In this document: positions 1 through 5,884 of the stretch, in pieces | How positions within the stretch are numbered: position 1 is the stretch's first letter | How the letters are laid out: every line of letters starts with the position of its first letter | Source: an uncultured Propioniciclava sp. | Lineage (GTDB): Bacteria > Actinomycetota > Actinomycetes > Propionibacteriales > Propionibacteriaceae | DNA: 5,954 nucleotides | Direction: 5' to 3' | Assembly (NCBI GenBank): GCA_937872005.1 | Contig: CALMPQ010000060.1 | Coordinates: 1-5,954 of the forward strand | Made by a program: the position numbers and the translations under genes | Notes under the pieces: model-generated | What the model saw: only the letters and a program-made list of their open reading frames with translations | What the model was told of the DNA's origin: nothing | Databases searched by the model: none

Positions 1-1879
1 GTCGGGTCTTGATCCACAGGGTCGTCTGGTTGTGCAGGAGCCGCTCCCACCAGTGGCCGACCACCAACTCGGGCACGAACACCATCACGACGTCGCGCGG
101 ATTGCCCGAGCGCAGGCCCTTGACGTAGGCGACGAACGGCCCGACCACTTCGCGGAACGGTGAGGCGAGCACCTTCAGCGGCACGCCGAGGTCGTTGGCG
201 TCCCAGACGGCCCGGGTCTCGCGGACGTGGTCGGGGTCCGCGCCGATCATCACGGCCTCGATGCTGCTGGCCCGGCTGGCGCGGGCGAAGTTGATCGCGC
301 GCACGGCGGGCTTGTTCAGCTCGAGCACCAGCACGACGGCACGCACGCGGCTGGGCAGGGTGTGGGCCTCGTCGGAGTCCAGCGCCGTCTCGTGGGCCAC
401 CTTCGCGTAGTGGCGGCTGATGCCCTTCATGACGAAGAACAGCACGGCCATCGCGAGGACAGCGAGGTAGGCGCCGTAGATGAACTTGCTGGCCAGCACG
501 ATGACCAGCACGGTGCCGGTGAAGGTCAGGCCGACCGCGTTGATCGCCCGCGAGCGCTGCATGTGCCGGCGGGCCGCGGGGTCCTTCTCGTCGGCGAGGT
601 GGCGCGTCCAGTGTCGGATCATGCCGAGCTGGCTGACCGTGAACGACACGAAGACGCCGACGACGTACAGCTGAATCAACGCCGTGACGCTGGCGTTGAA
701 GGCCAGGACCAGCCCGACCGCCGCCAGGGCCAGCAGGATGATGCCGTTGCTGTAGGCGAGCCGGTCACCGCGCGTGTGGAGCGCTCGGGGCAGGTAGCCG
801 TCGCGGGCCAGGATCGAGCCGAGGACCGGGAACCCGTTGAACGCCGTGTTCGCCGCCAGGAACAGGATCACCATCGTCATGACGATCACGAAGACGAATC
901 CCGGCTCGAAATGGTTGAACACGGTCATGGCCAGCTGCGCCATCACCGTCTCCTGGTGCTCCTCGACGACCACCCCGCCCCGGGTGAACACCACCCCGGC
1001 GTGCTCGTCGATCATCTTGGCCCCGGTGAGGTTGGCCAGCGCGATGATGCCACCGAGCATGGAGATGGCCACCAGTCCCAGCAGGCCCAGCGTGGTCGCC
1101 GCGTTGCGGCTCTTCGGCTCACGGAACGCGGGGACACCGTTGCTGATCGCCTCGACACCGGTCAGTGCCGCCGACCCCGAGGAGAAGGCCCGGGCCAGCA
1201 GGGCGATGAGGGCGAAGCCCTCCAGTTGGGAGTAGAACGGGTCGCCCACGACCTCGAAGCCGGCGGTGGGGGCGGCCAGCGGTTCGCCGAGCACGACGAT
1301 GCGCACCAGGCCCACCACGACCATGCCGATCACGGCGACCATGAAGCCGTAGGTCGGGATCGCGAACACCGTCCCCGACTCGCGTACCCCGCGCAGGTTG
1401 ATCGCCATCAGCAGCAGGATCAGGACGGCCGCCACGATGCCCTCGTGCCCGATGAAGATGGGGAACAGTGCTTTCGCGTTCTGCACCCCCGAGCTCACCG
1501 ACACGGCCACCGTCAGCACGTAGTCGACCAGGAGCGCGGACGCCACGGTCAGCCCGGCGTTCGGGCCCAGGTTGACGGTGGCCACCTCGTAGTCACCGCC
1601 GCCCGAGGGATAGGCGTGGACCGTCTGCCGGTAGCTCAGCACCACGACGAACATGACGAGGGCCACGCCGAGGGCGATGGGCCAGGAGAAGACGAATCCC
1701 GCGACCCCGGCCAGGCTGAGGGTGAGCAGGATCTCGTCGGGGGCGTACGCGACCGACGACAACGCGTCGGAGGCGAAGACCGGCAAGGCGATGCGCTTGG
1801 GGAGGAGGGTCTCCCCCAGTTGGGTGCTCGCCAGTTTGCGCCCGACGAGCAGACGCTTCACGGCGTCCGTGATGTTCAC
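1..1879 (-). CDS. KimA-like APC/KUP-superfamily permease, probable potassium importer (C-terminus cut by window edge)
   Basis: Predicted inner-membrane cation importer, probably K+/H+ symport; the family assignment is firm, the substrate is inferred. 626 codons are visible; homologues are somewhat longer, so a few dozen C-terminal residues are probably missing. About 12 hydrophobic helices lie between residues 31 and 487, followed by a soluble domain from about 511. Residues placed like the K+ ligands I recall from Bacillus KimA are all present: D38 and Y45 in FASDALSSVAYA, D119 and T123 in LLVDYVLTV, T240 and E243 in ALTGVEAISNG, Y405 in LYVVGVF. The GTG at 1879 is chosen because the protein then begins MNITDAVKRLLVGRKL, matching the family start, and a -10 element sits 8 bases upstream. 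An in-frame ATG at 1906 would add nine unconvincing residues. It is divergent from ceoB/ceoC, in the position of Rv2690c. Databases often label such proteins amino acid permeases. Confidence 0.93.
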   Translation of the reverse strand, partial: MNITDAVKRLLVGRKLASTQLGETLLPKRIALPVFASDALSSVAYAPDEILLTLSLAGVAGFVFSWPIALGVALVMFVVVLSYRQTVHAYPSGGGDYEVATVNLGPNAGLTVASALLVDYVLTVAVSVSSGVQNAKALFPIFIGHEGIVAAVLILLLMAINLRGVRESGTVFAIPTYGFMVAVIGMVVVGLVRIVVLGEPLAAPTAGFEVVGDPFYSQLEGFALIALLARAFSSGSAALTGVEAISNGVPAFREPKSRNAATTLGLLGLVAISMLGGIIALANLTGAKMIDEHAGVVFTRGGVVVEEHQETVMAQLAMTVFNHFEPGFVFVIVMTMVILFLAANTAFNGFPVLGSILARDGYLPRALHTRGDRLAYSNGIILLALAAVGLVLAFNASVTALIQLYVVGVFVSFTVSQLGMIRHWTRHLADEKDPAARRHMQRSRAINAVGLTFTGTVLVIVLASKFIYGAYLAVLAMAVLFFVMKGISRHYAKVAHETALDSDEAHTLPSRVRAVVLVLELNKPAVRAINFARASRASSIEAVMIGADPDHVRETRAVWDANDLGVPLKVLASPFREVVGPFVAYVKGLRSGNPRDVVMVFVPELVVGHWWERLLHNQTTLWIKTR

Positions 1880-1907
1880 GGGGGTACACTCTAGCCCCGT
1901 GCACATC
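1871..1907. repeat. 37-base imperfect palindrome spanning both gene starts
   Basis: The inverted repeat is centred on base 1889, and 15 of 18 base pairs match. Mismatched pairs are 1876/1902, 1884/1894 and 1887/1891. The core arms are CACGGGG (1877-1883) and CCCCGTG (1895-1901), and the outer arms are GATGT (1871-1875) and ACATC (1903-1907). The symmetry includes the first three codons of each gene, GTG-AAC-ATC and GTG-CAC-ATC. It could be an operator for a dimeric regulator, or simply the symmetry of a bidirectional promoter. Confidence 0.75.
1880..1898. promoter_or_regulatory. Divergent promoter with overlapping -10 elements, leaderless in both directions
   Basis: Only 19 bases separate the two GTG starts. 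On the plus strand TACACT (1885-1890) is followed by 8 bases and the ceoB GTG at 1899. On the minus strand TAGAGT (1893-1888) is followed by 8 bases and the permease GTG at 1879. Both fit the TANNNT -10 pattern at a distance that puts the transcription start at the start codon itself. The hexamers overlap by three bases, so two polymerases could not occupy both at once. No -35 consensus or Shine-Dalgarno sequence is visible for either gene. The element lies in the centre of an imperfect palindrome (1871-1907). Confidence 0.72.
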
Positions 1908-2561
1908 GTCATCATGGGGTGTGGTCGCGTGGGTGCCTCCCTCGCCCGGGCCCTCGAGCGGCGCGGCCACTCGGTGGCCGTGATCGACCAGGACGCCGAC
2001 GCGTTTCGCCGCCTCGGTCCCGACTTCCACGGCCTGACCGTGAAGGGCATCGGCTTCGACCGCAGGGTGCTGGTCGCCGCGGGCATCAAGGAGGCCGACG
2101 GCTTCGCCGCCGTGTCCTCGGGCGACAACTCCAACATCCTCGCCGCCCGGGTGGTGCGCGAGACCTACGGCCTGGACAACGTGGTGGCCCGCATCTACGA
2201 CCAGGGCCGCGCCGAGGTCTACGAGCGCTTGGGCGTCCCGTCGGTGGCAACGGTGCGGTGGGCGTCCGACCAGGTGCTGCGCCGGCTGCTGCCCGAGGGC
2301 TCGGAGCCCGCCTGGCGCGACCCGTCGGGGCAGGTCCGCCTGATCCAGCTGGGCGCCGACGACGGCTGGGTCGGCCAGCGCATCACCGCCATGGAGACGG
2401 CCCTCGGAGCCCGGATCCCGTTCATCAGCCGCTTCGGGCAGGGGATGATCCCCGGCGAGGCGACGCTCCTGCACGACGGCGACATGCTCTACATCGCCGC
2501 GACCAACGAGGACGTGCCCCGCATCGAGGGCCTCCTCGCCCAACCTCCCGCCCGAGCCTAG
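1899..2561 (+). CDS. ceoB: TrkA-family potassium uptake regulatory protein CeoB (RCK_N + RCK_C)
   Basis: Cytoplasmic regulatory subunit of a potassium transport system, 220 aa. Residues 1-120 form a Rossmann RCK_N domain with the dinucleotide motif GCGRVG at 7-12 and an acidic residue, D30, at the end of strand 2, which in this family favours NAD(H). SSGDNSNILAA (73-83) is the usual TrkA segment after strand 4. An RCK_C ligand-binding domain covers about 140-215. The reading frame is open upstream to 1653, but that part is antisense to the permease. GTG 1899 gives the family start MHIVIMGCGRVG and has a -10 box 8 bases before it, so translation is probably leaderless. It is followed after 7 bases by ceoC. 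The gene pair and its place match M. tuberculosis ceoB/ceoC. No TrkH/TrkG subunit lies nearby. Confidence 0.94.
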   Translation: MHIVIMGCGRVGASLARALERRGHSVAVIDQDADAFRRLGPDFHGLTVKGIGFDRRVLVAAGIKEADGFAAVSSGDNSNILAARVVRETYGLDNVVARIYDQGRAEVYERLGVPSVATVRWASDQVLRRLLPEGSEPAWRDPSGQVRLIQLGADDGWVGQRITAMETALGARIPFISRFGQGMIPGEATLLHDGDMLYIAATNEDVPRIEGLLAQPPARA

Positions 2562-2568
2562 GACCACC

Positions 2569-3285
2569 ATGCGCGTCGCCATCGCCGGGGCCGGCAACGT
2601 CGGCCGTTCCATCGCCCGTGAGCTGTTGGCCAACGGCCACGGGGTCCTGCTCATCGACCGGGACCCCAACGCGATCAAGCCCGACAGCGTGCCGGGCGCC
2701 GACTGGCTGCTCGCCGACGCCTGCGAGGTCGACTCGCTGGAGGAGGCCCGCATCGACCGCGTGGACGTCGCCATCGCCGCCACCGGCGACGACAAGGTCA
2801 ACCTGGTGCACAGCCTGCTGGCCAAGACGGAGTTCGCGGTGCCGCGCACCGTCGCCCGCGTCAACCACCCGAGCAACGAGTGGATGTTCGACGATGTCTG
2901 GGGCGTCGACGTGGCCGTGTCGACCCCGCGCCTCATGTGCGCCCTGGTCGAGGAGGCGGTGACGGTGGGCGACCTGGTCCGCCTGTTCGCCTTCCGGGGC
3001 GGGCGCACCAACCTGGTCGAGATGACCCTGCCCCTGGACAGCCCGACGGTCGGTCGGCGCCTCGCCGACCTGGACTTCCCCGGTGGAGCCGTGCTCGTCG
3101 CGATCATCCGTGACGGGACGGCGTACCCGCCCCGCCCCGACTCCGCCCTCGAGGGCGAGGACGAACTGCTGTTCGTCGTGAACCCCGACGCGGAGCTGGA
3201 GCTGGCCGAGTTCCTGGCCCCCGGCGTCCACCGCGAGCGCGTGGTGGGTGAGGACGAGGACCCGGAGGATCAGAGCAACTCGTAG
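2569..3285 (+). CDS. ceoC: TrkA-family potassium uptake regulatory protein CeoC (RCK_N + RCK_C)
   Basis: Second RCK protein of the pair, 238 aa, expected to assemble with CeoB as a cytoplasmic regulator of a K+ transporter. It shows GAGNVG at residues 7-12, the acidic D30 ending strand 2, ATGDDKVNLV at 71-80, and an RCK_C domain at about 135-220. An acidic tail follows (GEDEDPED, 227-234). ATG 2569 lies 7 bases after the ceoB stop, with only a weak AGG beside the stop codon as ribosome site, so it probably depends on ceoB transcription and translation. The last 16 bases (3270-3285) overlap tail-to-tail with the OB-fold gene on the other strand. CeoB and CeoC are diverged from each other, suggesting hetero-oligomers rather than a recent duplication (inference). 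Confidence 0.94.
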   Translation: MRVAIAGAGNVGRSIARELLANGHGVLLIDRDPNAIKPDSVPGADWLLADACEVDSLEEARIDRVDVAIAATGDDKVNLVHSLLAKTEFAVPRTVARVNHPSNEWMFDDVWGVDVAVSTPRLMCALVEEAVTVGDLVRLFAFRGGRTNLVEMTLPLDSPTVGRRLADLDFPGGAVLVAIIRDGTAYPPRPDSALEGEDELLFVVNPDAELELAEFLAPGVHRERVVGEDEDPEDQSNS

Positions 3286-3620
3286 TGCGGGTTGTAGAGC
3301 CGACGGGTCCCGTCGGCCACCGAGATGCGCCCGGTGACGAGCAGTTCCCGACCGGCCTCGATGCCGGGGATCTCATGGCGGCCCATCCAGATCAGCGTGA
3401 CCCGACCCGTGCCGTCGGAGAGTTCGGCCTCCAACCACGGGGTGTCCTCGCGCGGCCGGACGGTCAGCACGTCGATCGTGCCGCGCAGGGTCACGCGGCT
3501 GCGGTCGGTGCAGGTCGCGATGGCGTCGGCGCCCAGGTCCTCGGCCAACCGGTGCAGGTCGGCCGAGGCCAGTTCGTCGTTGGAACGCAGTAGCCCGCGC
3601 ACCCGATCCAGCCAGGACAT
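3270..3620 (-). CDS. Small OB-fold protein, putative nucleic-acid binding (Rv2694c-like)
   Basis: 116 aa, the last gene of the minus-strand operon. After a helical N-terminus (1-30, MSWLDRVRGLLRSNDEL), residues about 40-116 show the strand pattern of an OB-fold of the RecG-wedge/tRNA-anticodon-binding type: VTLRGTIDVLTVRP, WLEAELSDGTGRVTLIWMGR, IPGIEAGRELLVTGRISV, and the end RLYNPHYELL. The family is conserved in Actinobacteria beside dut and the DUF3710 gene. Nucleic-acid binding is inferred from the fold and has not been shown. The ATG at 3620 lies 10 bases after the DUF3710 stop, with GAGGGG at 3632-3627 overlapping that stop as ribosome site, which indicates co-translation. Its stop lies 16 bases inside ceoC. 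In M. tuberculosis a DUF3159 gene lies between the two; here there is no room for it. Confidence 0.88.
   Translation of the reverse strand: MSWLDRVRGLLRSNDELASADLHRLAEDLGADAIATCTDRSRVTLRGTIDVLTVRPREDTPWLEAELSDGTGRVTLIWMGRHEIPGIEAGRELLVTGRISVADGTRRLYNPHYELL
3299..3317 (+). terminator. Perfect 19-base palindrome after ceoC, possible terminator
   Basis: Arms of 9 bp, GCCGACGGG and CCCGTCGGC, flank a single central T. It starts 14 bases past the ceoC stop, inside the last codons of the convergent OB-fold gene. As RNA it would form a 7-bp GC-rich stem with a 3-base loop. No U-tract follows, so it is not a canonical intrinsic terminator. It could be a weak or Rho-assisted one, or chance in GC-rich coding sequence. 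Confidence 0.4.
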
Positions 3621-3626
3621 CGCTCG

Positions 3627-3632
3627 CCCCTC
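3627..3632 (-). promoter_or_regulatory. Ribosome binding site of the OB-fold gene
   Basis: GAGGGG on the minus strand ends 6 bases before the ATG at 3620 and overlaps the TGA stop of the DUF3710 gene. Ribosomes ending DUF3710 could re-initiate here. Confidence 0.6.
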
Positions 3633-4275
3633 AGCCCTGCGGGGCGGCCCCCTGCGGGAGGGCCAGGTGGATCAGTTCACCCGGGACCCGCGGGGCGTCG
3701 TCCCGCTTGACCACGATGTTGCGGAAGAACTCCACGAACACGTCGGCCGGTTCGGCCTCGCCCTCGACCATGCCCGCGCGGCCCATCAGGGTGCCGCGCA
3801 GGAGCCAGCGGGGGCCCTCGACCAGCCAGATGCGGGACACGTGGAAGAGCTGCTCGCCCTCGGGGCCCTCCATCGGGAGGACGCGCCGGACCTCGGGCCC
3901 GAACGGGCCGTCGGCCAACTCGGCGTGGCCGCCGGCCTGCGTCGCCTCCTCGATGGTCTCCTCGCGCAGTTCGTCGGCCAGGCCATCGCTGCGGGGGGCG
4001 GCGAACAGCGCGAGCTCGAGGCCCGACTCGCCGTAGGCCGCCAGAAGCGCGCGCACGACGCCGGTCTCCGGGTCGCCGTGCAGTTGCAGTCCCAGGCCGT
4101 CGAAGGGCGTGATGACCAGGGGGCCGAACTCGATGCGCTCGACCTCGTCGGCATCCAGGTCGACCTCGTCGAAGTCGAAGGGGCCGTCGGCGCGGGGGTC
4201 GAGGTCCTGTTCGCCGTCACCCTCGATCTCGTCGTCGAACGTGTCGTCGAGCTTTTCGTTGGCCGCGTCGCTCAC
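3631..4275 (-). CDS. DUF3710 family protein, function unknown (Rv2696c-like)
   Basis: 214 aa, predicted cytoplasmic, with no signal peptide or membrane segment. The first 47 residues are strongly acidic and probably disordered ([15 protein letters not shown], then the family start [23 protein letters not shown]). The globular part at about 48-210 carries typical DUF3710 segments: [56 protein letters not shown] and [26 protein letters not shown]. No catalytic motif is recognisable. It starts with GTG at 4275, which overlaps the dut stop by four bases (GTGA), and has its own GGAGG at 4289-4285. Its lasting linkage with dut across Actinobacteria suggests a shared expression need, but a role in nucleotide metabolism is only a guess. 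Confidence 0.9.
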   Translation of the reverse strand: MSDAANEKLDDTFDDEIEGDGEQDLDPRADGPFDFDEVDLDADEVERIEFGPLVITPFDGLGLQLHGDPETGVVRALLAAYGESGLELALFAAPRSDGLADELREETIEEATQAGGHAELADGPFGPEVRRVLPMEGPEGEQLFHVSRIWLVEGPRWLLRGTLMGRAGMVEGEAEPADVFVEFFRNIVVKRDDAPRVPGELIHLALPQGAAPQG

Positions 4276-4778
4276 AGGTCCCTACCTCCGCCTTCCCCTG
4301 GGGGGATCGTTGCTGGTGCCCACGCCGTCACGCCGCCGGTGGACCCGTGTCCGTCTGTGCCGCGCGCGCTGTTGGGCAGTTCGTCGACCTCGGCGAAGCC
4401 CGCCAGGCCGACGCGTTGGAAGACTAGCTGCGCGATCAAGTCGCCCCGGCGCAGTATCACGGATCGGGTGGCGTCGGTGTTGAGCAGGCAGACCATGACC
4501 TCGCCGCGATACCCCGCATCCACGGTGCCGGGCGCATTCACGATCGTCAGCCCGTGGCGGGCCGCCAGTCCCGAGCGGGGGTGGACGAAGCACGCCCAGC
4601 CCTCGGGTACTGCCAGGGCGATCCCGGTGTGCACGAGCCGGCGCTCCCCCGGCGCGAGCTCGACGTCCTCCGCGGTGGCCAGGTCCGCCCCCGCGTCACC
4701 CGGGTGCGCATAGCGCGGCAGGGGGACGCCGGCGTCCAGCCGGCGCACCAACACGGTCGGTGTCTCGGGCGCGATCAC
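4272..4778 (-). CDS. dut: Deoxyuridine 5'-triphosphate nucleotidohydrolase (dUTPase)
   Basis: Hydrolyses dUTP to dUMP and pyrophosphate, keeping uracil out of DNA and feeding thymidylate synthesis; a cytoplasmic trimer in this family. 168 aa with all five motifs: HPGDAGADL (26-33 region), [11 protein letters not shown] (66-76), [20 protein letters not shown] (81-100) with the expected catalytic D87 and Y90, [14 protein letters not shown] (110-123), and [11 protein letters not shown] (139-149). Motif 5 has H144 where many dUTPases have phenylalanine; I recall the same histidine in the M. tuberculosis enzyme, so this is not a defect. About 19 residues follow motif 5, a slightly longer tail than usual. 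The GTG at 4778 overlaps the stop of the DUF3093 gene as GTGA, and its own stop overlaps the DUF3710 start in the same way. The frame is open further upstream, but only as a shadow of the DUF3093 gene. Confidence 0.97.
   Translation of the reverse strand: MIAPETPTVLVRRLDAGVPLPRYAHPGDAGADLATAEDVELAPGERRLVHTGIALAVPEGWACFVHPRSGLAARHGLTIVNAPGTVDAGYRGEVMVCLLNTDATRSVILRRGDLIAQLVFQRVGLAGFAEVDELPNSARGTDGHGSTGGVTAWAPATIPPGEGGGRDL
4285..4289 (-). promoter_or_regulatory. Shine-Dalgarno sequence GGAGG of the DUF3710 gene
   Basis: GGAGG on the minus strand lies 9 bases before the GTG at 4275, inside the last codons of dut. It supports the GTG start and lets the gene be translated in addition to stop/start coupling. 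Confidence 0.65.
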
Positions 4779-5230
4779 GGGCGCGCCTGGGCGCGGGCGG
4801 TCTCGATCGCCGCGGCCAGCTGGGCGGGACGTCGGCTCGAGATCAGCCAGTAGGGGTGCGGGTCGGCCGCGTCGTCCACGGTGACGACCACGGACTCGGC
4901 CAGCCAGGGCCGCTGGGCGGTGAAGGCGCGGGCGTCGGCGTCCACCCCCAGTCGGGCGCGCGTGGCCGTGGCGTCGAGCACCTCGACGGGGCCGACCCAC
5001 GGCCACTCGAGCAGCGACGGGCCGACCCGGACACCCGACGCGTCGACGGCCACCACGGTCCGGCCGAACCAGGCCAGGGCGACCGTGAGGAGGGCGGTCA
5101 CCACCAGGCCGCCGCCGAAGGCGACCCAGGGCCCGTACCAGAACCCGACGGCGATGATGGTGGTGGCGCCGAAGAGGACGCCGACCAGCCAGTACCAGGC
5201 GGGGGCGGAGAGGCGTTCGCGATAGTGCAC
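4775..5230 (-). CDS. DUF3093 family membrane protein, function unknown (Rv2698-like)
   Basis: 151 aa, first gene of the operon. It begins with the typical [14 protein letters not shown] and has two transmembrane helices close together at about residues 11-31 and 34-55. A soluble domain of about 95 residues carries the family segments [52 protein letters not shown] and [20 protein letters not shown]. The soluble part is probably cytoplasmic and resembles small PH-like beta domains, but that is a guess. The GTG at 5230 is chosen because it gives the conserved start. The ATG four bases upstream is out of frame. TAGGTT lies 6 bases before the GTG, so the transcript is probably leaderless. Its stop is fused to the dut start (GTGA), which ties dUTPase synthesis to its translation. 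Confidence 0.9.
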   Translation of the reverse strand: MHYRERLSAPAWYWLVGVLFGATTIIAVGFWYGPWVAFGGGLVVTALLTVALAWFGRTVVAVDASGVRVGPSLLEWPWVGPVEVLDATATRARLGVDADARAFTAQRPWLAESVVVTVDDAADPHPYWLISSRRPAQLAAAIETARAQARP

Positions 5231-5242
5231 CCATCCAACCTA
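5231..5242 (-). promoter_or_regulatory. Probable -10 element of the DUF3093-dut operon, leaderless
   Basis: TAGGTT on the minus strand (5242-5237) fits TANNNT and lies 6 bases before the GTG at 5230. No Shine-Dalgarno sequence at a workable distance and no -35 consensus is visible. It would be the only promoter upstream of the four-gene operon, since the downstream genes overlap. Confidence 0.5.
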
Positions 5243-5262
5243 GCGGGCGCGCGGGGTGGCCC

Positions 5263-5268
5263 TACGAT
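5263..5268 (+). promoter_or_regulatory. Probable -10 element of the DUF4235 gene, leaderless
   Basis: TACGAT lies 7 bases before the ATG at 5276, so transcription would begin at or next to the start codon. The earlier in-frame ATG at 5267 overlaps this hexamer and would then not be in the mRNA, which favours 5276 as the start. No -35 consensus is visible. Confidence 0.55.
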
Positions 5269-5275
5269 GGCTTCC

Positions 5276-5566
5276 ATGGACTTCTCGCAGAAGATCGTGT
5301 GGAACGCCTACTCGACGGTGGTGGGGCTCGTCGCAGCGGTCGCCACCAAGAAGGCCGTGGATGGCGCGTGGACCTTCGTGACGGGTGAGGAGCCGCCGGA
5401 GCCGAACGACCCGGCGACCCCCACCACGCACGCTGCGGTCTGGGTGCTCGCGATGGCGCTCGGTGTCGGCCTGTCCCAGGTCCTGATCAACCGGTTCGCC
5501 GCGCGGCGGTGGGAGGCGTTCACGGGCTCGGCGAGCCCGTTGCGCCACGTGAACGTGCGCTTCTGA
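5276..5566 (+). CDS. DUF4235 family small membrane protein, function unknown
   Basis: 96 aa, with two predicted membrane helices. The first, about residues 8-28 (VWNAYSTVVGLVAAVATKKAV), is followed by AWTFVTGEEPPEPNDP, a segment typical of the family. The second, about 52-72 (HAAVWVLAMALGVGLSQVLI), is followed by a basic stretch, NRFAARRWEAFTG. No catalytic motif is seen, and it is probably a structural or accessory membrane protein. The start is ATG 5276, because a -10 box sits 7 bases before it; the ATG three codons earlier is the alternative. It is divergent from the DUF3093 operon with 45 bases between starts, and convergent with the DUF4193 gene, the two stops being four bases apart. No function is known to me. 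Confidence 0.85.
   Translation: MDFSQKIVWNAYSTVVGLVAAVATKKAVDGAWTFVTGEEPPEPNDPATPTTHAAVWVLAMALGVGLSQVLINRFAARRWEAFTGSASPLRHVNVRF
5522..5540 (-). terminator. Perfect 19-base palindrome, possible terminator of the DUF4193 gene
   Basis: Arms of 9 bp, ACGGGCTCG and CGAGCCCGT, flank one central G. It lies inside the 3' end of DUF4235, 30 bases past the DUF4193 stop on the minus strand. A second, bulged inverted repeat (5542-5560, CACGT/ACGTG plus GCG/CGC) lies between. There is no U-tract in either direction. It could act as a weak terminator for the minus-strand transcript or be a by-product of GC-rich coding. Confidence 0.35.
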
Positions 5567-5570
5567 GCCC

Positions 5571-5864
5571 TCAGGCGCAGTCGACGCAGTAGACGAGGCC
5601 GTTCTTCTCGTAGGCCTGCTGCGTGCGCCCCTTGACGAGGAAGCAGCTCGCGCAGGTGAACTCGTCGGCTTGGCGCGGGAGGACGCGCACGGTGAGTTCC
5701 TCGTGGGAGAGGTCGGCGCCGGGGAGCTCGAACGATTCGGCGGCCTCGACCTCGTCCTCGTCGACCTTGCCGGAGTTCTTGTCGTTGCGTCGGCTCTTGA
5801 GCTCCTCGATGCTGTCCTCGTTCTCCTCGTCGGTCTTGCGAGGAGCGTCGTAATCAGTCGCCAT
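5571..5864 (-). CDS. DUF4193 family zinc-ribbon protein, function unknown (Rv2699c-like)
   Basis: 97 aa, cytoplasmic. The highly conserved family start MATDYDAPRKTDEENEDSIEELKSRR is followed by an acidic middle (VDEDEVEAAESFELPGADLSHEEL), a basic/hydrophobic segment TVRVLPRQADEF, and a C-terminal zinc ribbon with CASC (C71, C74) and CVDC (C93, C96), with 18 residues between the two pairs. The protein ends one residue after the last cysteine. Zinc binding is inferred from the cysteine pattern. In general form it resembles small actinobacterial zinc proteins that touch RNA polymerase or ribosomes, but no partner can be read from the sequence. Unlike the other promoters here, it has a leader with Shine-Dalgarno GAAAGG (5874-5869), 4 bases before the ATG. 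It is conserved next to the dut region in Actinobacteria. Confidence 0.92.
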   Translation of the reverse strand: MATDYDAPRKTDEENEDSIEELKSRRNDKNSGKVDEDEVEAAESFELPGADLSHEELTVRVLPRQADEFTCASCFLVKGRTQQAYEKNGLVYCVDCA

Positions 5865-5884
5865 GATGCCTTTCGAAACCCGTA

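Noticed and set aside
227..1894. Long plus-strand open frame of 555 codons
   Set aside because: It lies opposite the permease gene and its protein is a low-complexity run of D, H, Q, R and G, typical of an antisense frame in GC-rich coding DNA.
1593..3107. Minus-strand open frame of 504 codons across ceoB and ceoC
   Set aside because: It is antisense to two well-supported RCK genes, also covers the permease start, and has no recognisable domain.
3144..3157. 14-base palindrome CGCCCTC/GAGGGCG inside ceoC as terminator of the minus-strand operon
   Set aside because: It has no loop, no U-tract, and lies 113 bases past the OB-fold stop; chance is likely in GC-rich coding sequence.
3325..4713. 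Plus-strand open frame of 462 codons opposite the OB-fold, DUF3710 and dut genes
   Set aside because: Composition is that of a shadow frame, and the minus strand carries family-level matches throughout.
4272..4778. Histidine in place of phenylalanine in dUTPase motif 5 as a sign of an inactive enzyme
   Set aside because: The mycobacterial dUTPase, as I recall, has the same histidine, and all other catalytic residues are present.
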